From: Oehlia diaphana
Lineage: Eukaryota > Glomeromycota > Glomeromycetes > Glomerales > Glomeraceae
Direction: 5' to 3'
DNA length: 11,272 nucleotides
NCBI GenBank assembly: GCA_003833135.1
Contig: QZLH01001213.1
Coordinates: 24,391 to 35,662 of the forward strand
The stretch's first letter is position 1. Each line of letters starts with the position of its first letter. Shown here piece after piece: positions 1-7,261 of this stretch. The notes beneath the pieces are model-generated. The model saw only the letters and a program-made list of their open reading frames with translations, was not told the DNA's origin and searched no databases. The position numbers and the translations under genes were made by a program.

Positions 1-108
1 GTCAGACCGGTCAGTCAAACGGTCGGTCAGAGGTCTTTGACCGACCGATATCGGTCACGGTCATGACCGGTCATAACTGGTTAATGACCGTGACCGTTGC
101 CATCCCTA
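1..108 (+). mobile_element. hAT-type MITE copy A (5' part outside window)
   Basis: This is the right-hand 108 bases of a short non-autonomous element. It aligns without gaps to positions 759-866 of the complete copy, with 16 mismatches in 108 bases by hand count. It ends in GACCGTTGCCATCCCTA, the same terminal inverted repeat as the full copy. The complete copy is 149 bp, so about 41 bases lie left of the window. The body is built from repeats of CGGTCA and TGACCG and is far more GC-rich than its surroundings. The 8-bp target duplication cannot be checked because the left flank is missing; the right flank begins GTTGTGTG. No coding potential is seen. Confidence 0.8.
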
Positions 109-116
109 GTTGTGTG

Positions 117-680
117 TAGGTTTGTACCCTTTTCCCTTCATTTTCCCTTTCCTTTTCACATTCTCCTTTCCCTTTCACATTCCCCTTTCCCTTTCATTTT
201 CCCTTTCCCTTTTGTGTTCCCTTTCTCTTTTGTTTTCCTTCATTTTCCCTTTTCCCTCATTTCCATTTTCCTTTCATATTCCTCTTTCCCATCATATTCC
301 CTTTTTTCTTTCATTTTCCTTTTCCTTTTCTTTCCCTTTTCCTTTTCCTTCATTTTCCCTTTTCCCTTTTCCTTATGTTTACCCCTTTCCCTTTCACATT
401 CCCCTTTCCTTTCATTTTTCCCTTTTCCTTTTGTTTTTGCCTTTCACTTTCGTTTTCACTTTTCCTTTCATTTTTCCTTTCCCCTCATTTCCATTTTCCT
501 TTCATATTCCTTTTTCCCATCATATTCCCTTTTTTCTTTCATTTTCCCTTTTCCTTTTCCTTTCCTTTCCCTTTTCCTTTTCCTTTTATTTTCCCCTTTC
601 CCTTTCATTTCCCTTTCCCTTTCATTTCCCTTTCCCTTTCATTTCCCTTTCCTTTCATTTTCCCCTTTCACCTTTCCCCC
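117..680 (+). repeat. Pyrimidine-only tract with a ~220 bp internal duplication
   Basis: About 560 bases consist almost only of C and T on this strand, with scattered CAT and GTT breaks, in variations of CCCTTT, CCTTTT and TTTCATT. Two larger units are visible. The block beginning near TTCACATTCCCC at about 174 recurs near 393. The block CCTCATTTCCATTTTCC at about 255 recurs at about 483. The offset is therefore 219-228 bp. Near the end, CATTTCCCTTTCCCTTT repeats with a 17-bp period from 606 to about 656. The open frames here (long Phe/Pro/Ser/Leu runs) exist because C/T codons cannot form stops, so they are not treated as genes. Such a tract can in principle form triplex (H-DNA) structure. 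Confidence 0.9.
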
Positions 681-709
681 TGATCAATTTGCTGCACCTC
701 AACATGGTG

Positions 710-717
710 ATCAGGTG
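710..717 (+). repeat. Target site duplication, left copy (ATCAGGTG)
   Basis: ATCAGGTG sits directly left of the MITE at 718-866 and is repeated exactly at 867-874. An 8-bp duplication is the length made by hAT transposases. Confidence 0.85.
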
Positions 718-866
718 TAGGGATGGCAACGGTCGGTTAAACGGTCAGTTATCGGTTGGTCAAACTGGTCGGTTAAATGGTCAGTCAGAAGCCTTTGACC
801 GACCGATATCAGTCACGATCATAACCGGTCATGACCAGTTAATGATCATGACCGTTGCCATCCCTA
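718..866 (+). mobile_element. Complete non-autonomous hAT-type MITE, copy B
   Basis: This is a 149-bp element with perfect 17-bp terminal inverted repeats, TAGGGATGGCAACGGTC at 718-734 and its complement at 850-866. A perfect 8-bp direct duplication, ATCAGGTG, flanks it. The TAGGG-type terminus and the 8-bp duplication fit the hAT superfamily (established family features). The interior is made of CGGTC/GACCG sub-repeats in both orientations, so most of it could fold back on itself. It encodes nothing, so it would need a transposase from an autonomous relative elsewhere. It is in the same orientation as copy A. Its clean duplication shows that it inserted independently and is not one end of a composite element. 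Confidence 0.9.
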
Positions 867-874
867 ATCAGGTG
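867..874 (+). repeat. Target site duplication, right copy (ATCAGGTG)
   Basis: This is an exact repeat of 710-717, marking the right edge of the hAT-type MITE. Confidence 0.85.
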
Positions 875-1523
875 ATAACAAGTTTTTTAAAAAGACTTGA
901 CTAAGACAGCAACAAATACTTTACTAATTTATTTATATAAGCATAGCTAATAAGTAATTCATATACCTAATTTTATGACTATTTGTTTTTGAATTACTGT
1001 GCAAAGTCTTAGGACTAACACATTAAAGAAATTTTTAACATTCAAAATTTAATTTAAGGACTTTAACGGTTTACCATTTTCCTAGTATTCAACAGAATTT
1101 AATCAATTTATAACTAATTTGAAATTACTATGATTCCAATTCTTAAATTATGAAAAATGTTAATTACTAAATTTCCTTAAAAAAAAAATCAAAAACTACG
1201 TTGTACTACTTATTTTGGAAGAATACTAAATTTGTCAAAATTGAGTTTATTTGATTATGCAGATTTTATTCATTTTGTTATCTTTTATTACTGTATATTA
1301 CTCATTTCAATATTTCATGAAATAATTTTTGGAAAATTTATTAAAAAAATCCTTACGCATCAACTTTTTTTGTATTATTTTTTCTATTTATTAATTCATT
1401 TTAAAATTCTTTTAATTTTATATATAATTTCACTTTTTAGGATTTATCTTACATTGTTTTTTCTTCGACATATTTCAAGTTTTTGATAAAAAAATAAATT
1501 ACATACTCTAAAATTATATTTTA
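875..1523. other. AT-rich intergenic stretch, no gene seen
   Basis: This is low-complexity AT-rich DNA. The only open frame of note (1232-1486, plus strand) translates to a Phe/Leu/Ile/Tyr string. That is what AT-rich non-coding sequence gives, and no family resemblance was found. No tRNA, repeat array or splice-bounded exon is recognised. Confidence 0.6.
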
Positions 1524-1876
1524 TTAAAAAACACTAAATCGGATTTTTGAAATGAATTCAAATAATAAATTTCTCGTAGAGGAATTTTTATACGAATTCA
1601 GTTTAAAGTTTACGGATGTCCAATTTGAAAAGTTTGCTTTTAAATAATTTCGAACACAATATTCACAAATCACAATATAATGTAGCCAAACATTTTTGTT
1701 TACAATTTTCACAAATTCTTCTTGTTTCTGAGTTCGGTCATAATCTATTTTACTGCCTCAGTTTTTTCTTACAGAATTATCATCAAGGATTGGTTGTTTT
1801 CTAAATTCATATTGTTTATGAAAGTCATTCTGAATATTATAATCAATTGATAATACTGCTCTCATGTATCAGACAT
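1524..1876 (-). pseudogene. Decayed N-terminus of a Rhizophagus-family kinase gene
   Basis: Three consecutive minus-strand frames give a recognisable order of motifs from the N-terminal region of a large Rhizophagus kinase subfamily. From about 1860 to 1758 comes YNIQNDFHKQYEFRKQ, ending in a stop. From about 1724 to 1663 comes a cysteine segment, RICENCKQKCLATLYC, again ending in a stop. From 1667 down to about 1612 comes CEYCVRNYLKANFSNWTS. At least two frameshifts and two stops break the frame, and an ATG at 1876 could be the old start. Past NWTS the likeness fades, and no glycine loop or catalytic segment is found. The N-terminal type (YEFRKQ plus cysteine cluster) differs from that of the kinase gene at 3093-6510, so it is probably a relic of a separate subfamily member and not a piece of that gene. 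The family call is from memory of these proteins. Confidence 0.75.
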
Positions 1877-3020
1877 ATTTTATATAAATAAATTTTATTT
1901 TATTCACAACCGTGAAAATGTAAAAATTTGATTGATCTACTTTTCATGTACTACATCGTGAAATGGAAAAATGATCATTTAATTTTATTGCATATAAAAC
2001 ATTAAAGATTATATAAAAGAAAGATTTATATAGACAAGAATTATTTTCTGAAAAAAATAATGAAACATTCTTAAAATTTTAAAAATGATGTTTTTGGAAA
2101 AAAAAAGAAGCTACTATCAAATAATCAAAGAATTTGGAATAACAAATCCATATAAATTCATAGTAAAAATAAATTTCAAAATCCTTTAATCGAACTCATG
2201 TTTATTATAGTAATTGTCTATATCATCAATAAATTTAAATAATAATAAAAGATATTAAATTATTATTGGTATATTATAAGGAGTAATAATATCAATTGAT
2301 TCAAATTATCATCTTTCCTTTTTTAATATACAAATGATTAAAACTTTGTAATTACTCATTCATTGTAAATTAGTCTATCATATTAAGACGTTTTATCGAT
2401 TTATTTTTGTGATCGGTTAAGAAAAATATTTTAGGCTTGTTAATGAAATTAGTTTTTACTACAATATTATGGTATTATAATAAATTTTTTTTGATCACAT
2501 AAAGTTAATTAATAAACAATAATCATTAGAACAATAACAATTCGGTAACCTGACCAAAAAAAAACCATAAAAAACTGTCTAAACATTTTATAGCAAAACT
2601 TAATCATCAGATAAAGTTTTTCTAATGATCCTTCAGTTGTTTCTTTTATCATAATTTCATAGAATGGAATTTATAATCAAATTTAATTATGGTAATACTG
2701 AATTCAGACTTTGAATGGTTAACAAAGTATTACACTTGTTATGCAAAGAAAGATTTACATATTTACTATAATCAGTATTAAAACATAAAACAATAAAGAT
2801 AACAATGACTGTTGATAGTAAAAAATAAATATTTAATAAAAAGAAAAACAAAACTAACAAAAAGAACACTATAATAATAAAAATAATTATTAATAAAAAT
2901 GGTTAGTTAAATTTTCTAGTTTAATGAAGACAATTCTCCTATACTGAAAAATATCCTTATCCTTCAAAACATATGATTCCATTAACTTTGATCTTTTGGG
3001 CCATTAATTAAAGAAAATGA
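1877..3020. other. AT-rich intergenic stretch, no gene seen
   Basis: About 1.1 kb is strongly AT-rich and contains short A and T runs. A 60-codon minus-strand frame at 2687-2869 is a hydrophobic Phe/Leu/Val string followed by unremarkable sequence, and is judged chance. No inverted-repeat element with a convincing target duplication was found. Confidence 0.55.
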
Positions 3021-3027
3021 TTATAAG
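3021..3027 (-). other. Possible 7-base terminal exon of the kinase gene
   Basis: Splicing from a donor GTAAGT beginning at 3096 to an acceptor TTATAG ending at 3028 would remove a 69-bp intron, within the range of the other introns. The last codons would change from TK-stop to TNL-stop. The change is only a few residues, so this is a structural alternative and not a functional claim. Confidence 0.3.
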
Positions 3028-3092
3028 CTATAATAATATGAAATAAAAAGAATAAGTTAAGATCAATAAAAAAATATGATATAAAATGCCAC

Positions 3093-3968
3093 TTACTTTG
3101 TAAAATCAGTAATTTCCACTGTATTATTAATATCATAATCGCCATATTTCAAAAGATTTTTTGTAAAAGGATTAAGTAATCGAGATGTATAAATAGCTTG
3201 TACATGAGTAATAGTTGATTCGTTCTTAAATGATAAAAGATGTTTTTTTCTAGATTCTTGTGTTTCTTTAAATTGTTCTTCAATTTCATAGTGTTGTTGT
3301 TCTTTTTTCTTAAATTTTTGATCAAGTGAATTATAAAATAATTTGATTGTTTCCTTTACTTCAATAGAATTTGGTCTATTTTCTGGATTTGAATCCCAAC
3401 ACCTTTTCATTAAATCAATATAATATTTTGGTACAATTAGATTATTTATTTCAGGTCTAATTCCATTACATATATTTATTACTAGAATCTCATCATGAGC
3501 ACAATCAGCAAAAGGTTGTCTTCCAGTTGCTATAACATACATAATCATACCAAAGCTATATATATCTGCTGCTAGAGTATAAGGTTTTCCTTTTAATACT
3601 TCAGGAGCTACATAAGGCATAACTCCATAAATACTCATATCACTAATATCATCAATTTTTCTACATAATCCCATATCAGAAATACAAGCATTATAGTATT
3701 TATCATTCATAAATAATATATTTCCTATATGAAAATCACGATGAACCATTTGTTTTTGATGAATTTTATTAAGACCTTCAATAATATTGGTTAATACTTT
3801 TAACCCATTAAACCAATCAAAATTTTCACGATTTCTGTTTAAATAATTATTGAAGTTTCCACCTTCTGCATATTCAAGAACCATGACATAATCTTTTGTA
3901 TTTGGATTTTGAGATATTCCATATATTTTAAGAATATTGTCTACCTTTTGATTTGGATATGCTCTAAC
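3093..3968 (-). other. Kinase gene exon 6, hinge and catalytic C-lobe
   Basis: This exon encodes 291 residues (723-1013 of the unbroken numbering). It begins VRAYPNQKVDN, then YGISQNPNTKDYVMVLEY (beta4, beta5, hinge) and AEGGNF. HRDFHIGN contains the catalytic Asp800. DMGL replaces DFG but keeps Asp820. YGVMPYVAPE gives APE at 843-845, ADIYSFG is helix F, and RCWDSNPENRP is the helix H arginine region. All C-lobe catalytic residues are present, so activity depends on the N-lobe it is joined to. A charged tail with KKKEQQHYEIEEQ and a conserved-looking YTSRLLNPFTKNL follows. The stop TAA lies inside a good donor (GTAAGT), so the true end may differ (see the alternative terminal exon). Confidence 0.9.
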
Positions 3969-6510
3969 CTATTGAAATATTAATATATTAATATTTATTT
4001 TACATAATATGTAAATATTTCAAATTATAAAGAAATTCATACCTCATTTATAAATTCATCAAGAAAATTTTGTGAATTATGTAAACATTTTTAAAGCAAC
4101 CATTGTATTTGATTTTCTTTTCCAAGTACTGCCATCATATATTAATAAGCCATCTTCCCATATTGCAGAATATACTGTAGAAAATCCACCTTTACCTATC
4201 TTTTCAATATTGCTAAATTGATCATAAGGTATCCATTCAAATATCATATTAGATGTATTAGAATTATGATCAATACTTAATTTCATTTCTTGAATTAAAT
4301 CATTAATTTTTTGATTTTCATGATTTGTCTGACATGACGCACAGCTTTTATTATCTATTTCAAATATATTATTATATTTTTCACCACAGTTTTCACAATA
4401 ATATCTAGTTTGAAGAACAAAAATAAAATCTTTTGTATTTGGATTTTGAGATATTCCATAACTTTCATTAATTGAATATGCAATCTGTTAAAATATATTA
4501 AAAGATAAAACCTTTAATATACAGTATATTATAAATTAATAATTAAAAAATTAATTATAAAAAATTTCCATACCTTGTTCAAAAATGTGTAATTAATGTT
4601 TTGTGAATTATCAAGATATTTTAATAAAACCTTTTCATTTAATATTCTTTTATATTTCCTTCTTATTCTACTATAACATAATGGACCATCTTTCCATATT
4701 GCTGTAGCAAAGTTACCTTTTTCTATTTTTTTAATATCAACAAATTCATTGTATGGTATCCATTCAAATATTGTATCGTCATATTTATTAATTTTTGATT
4801 GCATTTTTTGGATAAAGTCGTCAATTTTTTCATTTCCACTAGTCCAGTGTGTAAAATTATTTTTTAAATAATTTATTTGACATGTTTTGCACCATTGTTC
4901 ATGACAATGCTTGCCACAATTTATACAATAAATATCAAAAAATCTACCATTTAAAACTAAATTATAAACTTTTGTAACCGGATTTTGAGATATACCAAAG
5001 ACAAGTTTACTTGCTAAATATGACTCAATCTATCAAAATAAAAAGAATTAATAGTGGTTTAATATTCAATGTAGTTTTATAGAAAATTTAAATACCTCAT
5101 TCAAAAATTCATCAGTAACATCTTGTGAATTATATAAATATTTTAAACAAACTTTTTCATATGATTCACTTATTACTTTCTTTTTAATCCCATTAAAATG
5201 TAATGGACTTTTCTTCCATATTGCTATACCTTCTCCATCCACCTCTTTAATATTAATAAGTTCATTATATGGTATCCATTCAATTATTGTATCATTATGT
5301 TTATAAATTTTTAATTGTTTTTGTTGAATGAATTCATCTATTTTCTCATTTCCACTAGTCCAGTTTGCAAAATTATTTTTAAAATGATTTATTTGACATG
5401 GTTTACACCATTTATCATATTTACCTTCATATTTACTACCACAGTCATCACAATAAAGATCAAGATATCCAATGTTGAAAACCAAAATATAAGCTTTTGT
5501 ATCCGGATTTTGAGATATTCCATAATTATACTTTTCATATGATGAACTTGATTCAACCTATTAAAATATGGAAAAAAAATAAATAATATATTAAATTATC
5601 TTATGCAAATTCATAAAAAATTTAAATACCTCACGTAATAACTCGTTAATAATATCATGTGAATTATATAAATATTTTAAACAAACTTTTTCATATGATT
5701 TTCTTATCAATTTATTTTCATTATCATCAAAATGTAATAAACCTTCCTTCCATATTGCTGTAGCAAATCTACCTTTCTCATCCACCTCTTTAATTTCGAA
5801 AAACTCATTGTATGGTATCCATTCAAACATTGTGTTATTATATTTATTAATTTTTAATTGCATTTTTTGAATGAATTCATCAATTTTCCTATTTCCACTA
5901 GTCCTGCTTATAAAATCAATTTTAAGATTAAATTTGCATCGAAAACATAATTTTTCACTTTTCTTTGGATGTTTATTACCACATTTAACACAATAACGTT
6001 TAAGATATTTAATGTTAAAGACCAAAATATAAACTTTTGTATCTGGATTTTGTGATATTCCTATTCCATAACTAAAATATTTTCCTAAATATGATTCGAT
6101 CTATCAAAAATAAAAAAAAAATTAATATTTTTCATATTTAATCAATTAATAGAATTAATAGAGAAATTCAATACTTTATTTATAAGTCCGTCAGTAATAT
6201 TTTGTAAGTCATATAAATATCTTAATACAACTTTGTCATATGATGTTTTTATCCATTCCTTTTCGATTATATCATAATTTAATGGACCAGACTTATATAT
6301 TGCTGTAGTCAAACAATTATCTCCTATTTCTTTAATATCAATAAACTCATTATATGGTATCCATTCAAATAATGCACCACCTTCAAAATTTAATTGCTTT
6401 TCTTGAATGAAATTATCAATTATTTCATTACCACTGGTCCAATTTGCAAAATTTTCTGCAATAATTTTCTTCCCAACGGTCAAATCTCCTAAATCTAAAG
6501 GTTCTTCCAT
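3093..6510 (-). CDS. Six-exon kinase-like gene: five tandem N-lobe modules, one C-lobe, frameshift in exon 5
   Basis: The predicted product is a tyrosine-kinase-like (TKL-type) serine/threonine protein kinase of the family expanded in Rhizophagus. Exons on the minus strand are 6510-6175, 6100-5630, 5557-5096, 5029-4574, 4484-4043 and 3968-3093. All five introns are GT-AG, 66-89 bp and phase 0. The ATG at 6510 follows an in-frame TAA nine bases upstream. Exon lengths are 336, 471, 462, 456, 442 and 876; only the fifth is not a multiple of three. Exons 1-5 each encode NWTSGN-like and EWIPYN-like motifs, beta1-beta3 and helix C of an N-lobe. Exon 6 encodes beta4-beta5, hinge and C-lobe. If exon 5 had no extra base the product would be 1013 residues; as read it stops after 710. 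Codes upstream of the break are open for 575 codons, which suggests coding constraint until recently. Substrates are unknown. It could be a functional gene with one assembly error, an exon-skipping gene, or a fresh pseudogene. Confidence 0.8.
4043..4484 (-). other. Kinase gene exon 5, canonical N-lobe with one-base frameshift
   Basis: This exon encodes residues 576 onward. It has YGISQNPNTKDFIFVL, then CxxC-x14-CxxC (Cys605, 608, 623, 626). The NWTSG segment is absent; the frame runs from CQTNHENQ straight to KINDLIQEM. FEWIPYDQF and the only full glycine loop of the gene, GKGGFSTVYSA, follow, then VALK with Lys707. An AAAAA run (plus-strand T at 4088-4092) then shifts the frame to a TAA at 4079-4077. 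In the next frame the codons continue as LHNSQNFLDEFINE up to donor GTATGA, giving the same 15-residue spacing to the exon end as the other modules. The length, 442, equals 3 x 147 plus 1. Confidence 0.8.
4574..5029 (-). other. Kinase gene exon 4, N-lobe module 4 with zinc ribbon
   Basis: This exon encodes residues 424-575. It begins with FGISQNPVTKVYNLVL and then a shorter ribbon, CxxC-x8-CxxC (Cys458, 461, 470, 473), with an extra Cys and His inside. NNFTHWTSGNEKIDDFIQ, FEWIPYNEF, a loop reduced to EKGNFATAIW and VLLK with Lys560 follow. It ends in frame at FLNK, so it can be joined directly to exon 6. Confidence 0.75.
5096..5557 (-). other. Kinase gene exon 3, N-lobe module 3 with zinc ribbon
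   Basis: This exon encodes residues 270-423. It begins with YGISQNPDTKAYILVF and then CxxC-x11-CxxC (Cys305, 308, 320, 323). NNFANWTSGNEKIDEFIQ, IEWIPYNEL and the shortest glycine-loop region of the set (DGEGIAIWKK) follow, then VCLKYLYNSQ with Lys408. By eye it is closest to exon 2, particularly across SYEKVCLKYLYNS, suggesting that these two are the most recent duplicates. Confidence 0.75.
5630..6100 (-). other. Kinase gene exon 2, N-lobe module 2 with zinc ribbon
   Basis: This exon encodes residues 113-269. It opens with beta4-beta5 of the preceding module (GISQNPDTKVYILVF). CxxC-x11-CxxC follows (Cys149, 152, 164, 167), then a divergent SRTSGN segment, FEWIPYNEF, a shortened glycine loop (EKGRFATAIW) and VCLK with Lys254 in place. 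The Val-Tyr pair that normally follows the loop is missing. The exon ends at LLRE before donor GTATTT. The acceptor is TTGATAG at 6107-6101. Confidence 0.75.
6175..6510 (-). other. Kinase gene exon 1, N-lobe module 1 (no zinc ribbon)
   Basis: This exon encodes residues 1-112. It starts directly before AENFANWTSGN (about 18-28) with no CxxC pairs, unlike exons 2-5. It then has FEWIPYNEF (48-56), a degenerate glycine-loop region (GDNCLTTAIY, 63-72) and VVLRYLY, where Arg97 fills the slot of the ATP-anchoring lysine. The exon ends with LINK just before donor GTATTG. The residue at the lysine slot lies exactly 15 residues before the exon end, as in the other four modules. A catalytic role for this N-lobe is unlikely as written. 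Confidence 0.75.
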
Positions 6511-6670
6511 TGAATATTAAAAATTTTAAAAAAAATTTTAAAAATAGGAGAAAAAATTTGCAATACTAAATTTGGTTAACAAAGAAAATGTGGCTATTTA
6601 TTATTAATTTTTTTTTTTAAGTGTACTACGAAATGTAAGGTTAGAACTTTTTTAAAAAAAGAAATGTAAA

Positions 6671-6696
6671 CAGAATGCATCATCACATGCATTCTG
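6671..6696. repeat. Perfect 10-bp inverted repeat upstream of the kinase gene
   Basis: CAGAATGCAT at 6671-6680 and ATGCATTCTG at 6687-6696 are exact complements separated by six bases. They lie about 160-185 bases upstream of the kinase ATG. The site could be a hairpin or a dimer-binding operator. No known factor site is recognised. Confidence 0.5.
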
Positions 6697-6749
6697 CAGA
6701 TCAGTGGATATGCATCGTATTTTTATACAAGATATAGAAAAAAAATATT

Positions 6750-7258
6750 GGGTGCGTTTAACTCACCGACAATTACTTCACCGCAATCATTTCACCGACA
6801 AACGTTTCGCCGACATATATTTAAAATTAAATATAAAAATTTTATAAAGATTTTTATATATATCTTTATATGAAATAGGGAATTTTTTTGTTAGTAACAC
6901 GAATTTCTTTATTAGATTTAATAAAATACAAAAAAACTACTACTATAGATTTCCTTAGGGGAATAGGCGAATAGCACATATTTTTTACAATAGTTTGATA
7001 AATATATTAATGTTTTGTTGTGATGATCAAAAACTAAAAAGTTTATATATATATATTTGTTAGTATAAATGAAATTTATAATAACATATAAAAAAATAAA
7101 AATATATAATACCTAGATATAACTATATACTAACCTGTCTAAGATGGAAGTAAGTATCAATACTTATTAGATCTAACTAAATATCCAAAAAAGTTTCTAT
7201 AATAAAAATATCTCATATTCAATATTTATTTTTTATGTCGGTGAAATGAACCAGACCC
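6750..7258. mobile_element. Candidate MITE, PIF/Harbinger-like, 509 bp
   Basis: The left end GGGTGCGTTTAACTCACCGA at 6750 and the complement of the right end, GGGTCTGGTTCATTTCACCG (right edge 7258), are imperfect inverted repeats with the same outer GGGT and inner CACCGAC. Both sides carry ATT (6747-6749 and 7259-7261), a 3-bp duplication as expected for PIF/Harbinger elements. The left subterminal region has four copies of a YTCRCCGAC-type motif starting at 6762, 6777, 6791 and 6806, a period near 15 bp. The interior is AT-rich and codes for nothing. It sits about 240 bp upstream of the kinase start. A 3-bp duplication is weak evidence on its own, so the superfamily is tentative. Confidence 0.55.
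6762..6815 (+). repeat. Four tandem ~15-bp TTCACCGAC-type repeats
   Basis: CTCACCGAC, TTCACCGCA, TTCACCGAC and TTCGCCGAC start at 6762, 6777, 6791 and 6806 (spacing 15, 14 and 15). One complementary copy, GTCGGTGAAAT, lies at 7238-7248 in the right end. Clustered subterminal repeats like these are often transposase-binding sites in DNA transposons, which fits the enclosing candidate element. Confidence 0.7.
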
Positions 7259-7261
7259 ATT

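Noticed and set aside
1..874. A composite transposon made of the two MITEs and the tract between them
   Set aside because: The right MITE has its own perfect 8-bp target duplication on both sides, so it inserted independently.
97..904. Long plus-strand open frames (207, 264 and 102 codons) rich in Phe, Pro, Ser and Leu
   Set aside because: They arise because a C/T-only strand cannot contain stop codons. All three frames are open together and the longest also runs through the MITE.
1232..1486. 84-codon plus-strand frame, hydrophobic
   Set aside because: It is an AT-rich low-complexity translation with no motif, splice context or family likeness, and no homologous repeat in the window.
1616..1804. 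62-codon plus-strand frame
   Set aside because: It is the shadow of the minus-strand kinase relic, which explains the sequence better.
2687..2869. 60-codon minus-strand frame beginning with a hydrophobic run that could look like a signal peptide
   Set aside because: The run is Phe/Leu from T-rich DNA, nothing follows that resembles a mature protein, and no intron-linked continuation was seen.
5315..5542. 75-codon plus-strand frame
   Set aside because: It lies antisense to exon 3 of the kinase gene, whose frame and splice sites are well supported.
6762..6815. CRISPR-like array
   Set aside because: There are only four degenerate units with a ~15-bp period and no spacers, in a eukaryotic context. 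They are better read as subterminal transposon repeats.
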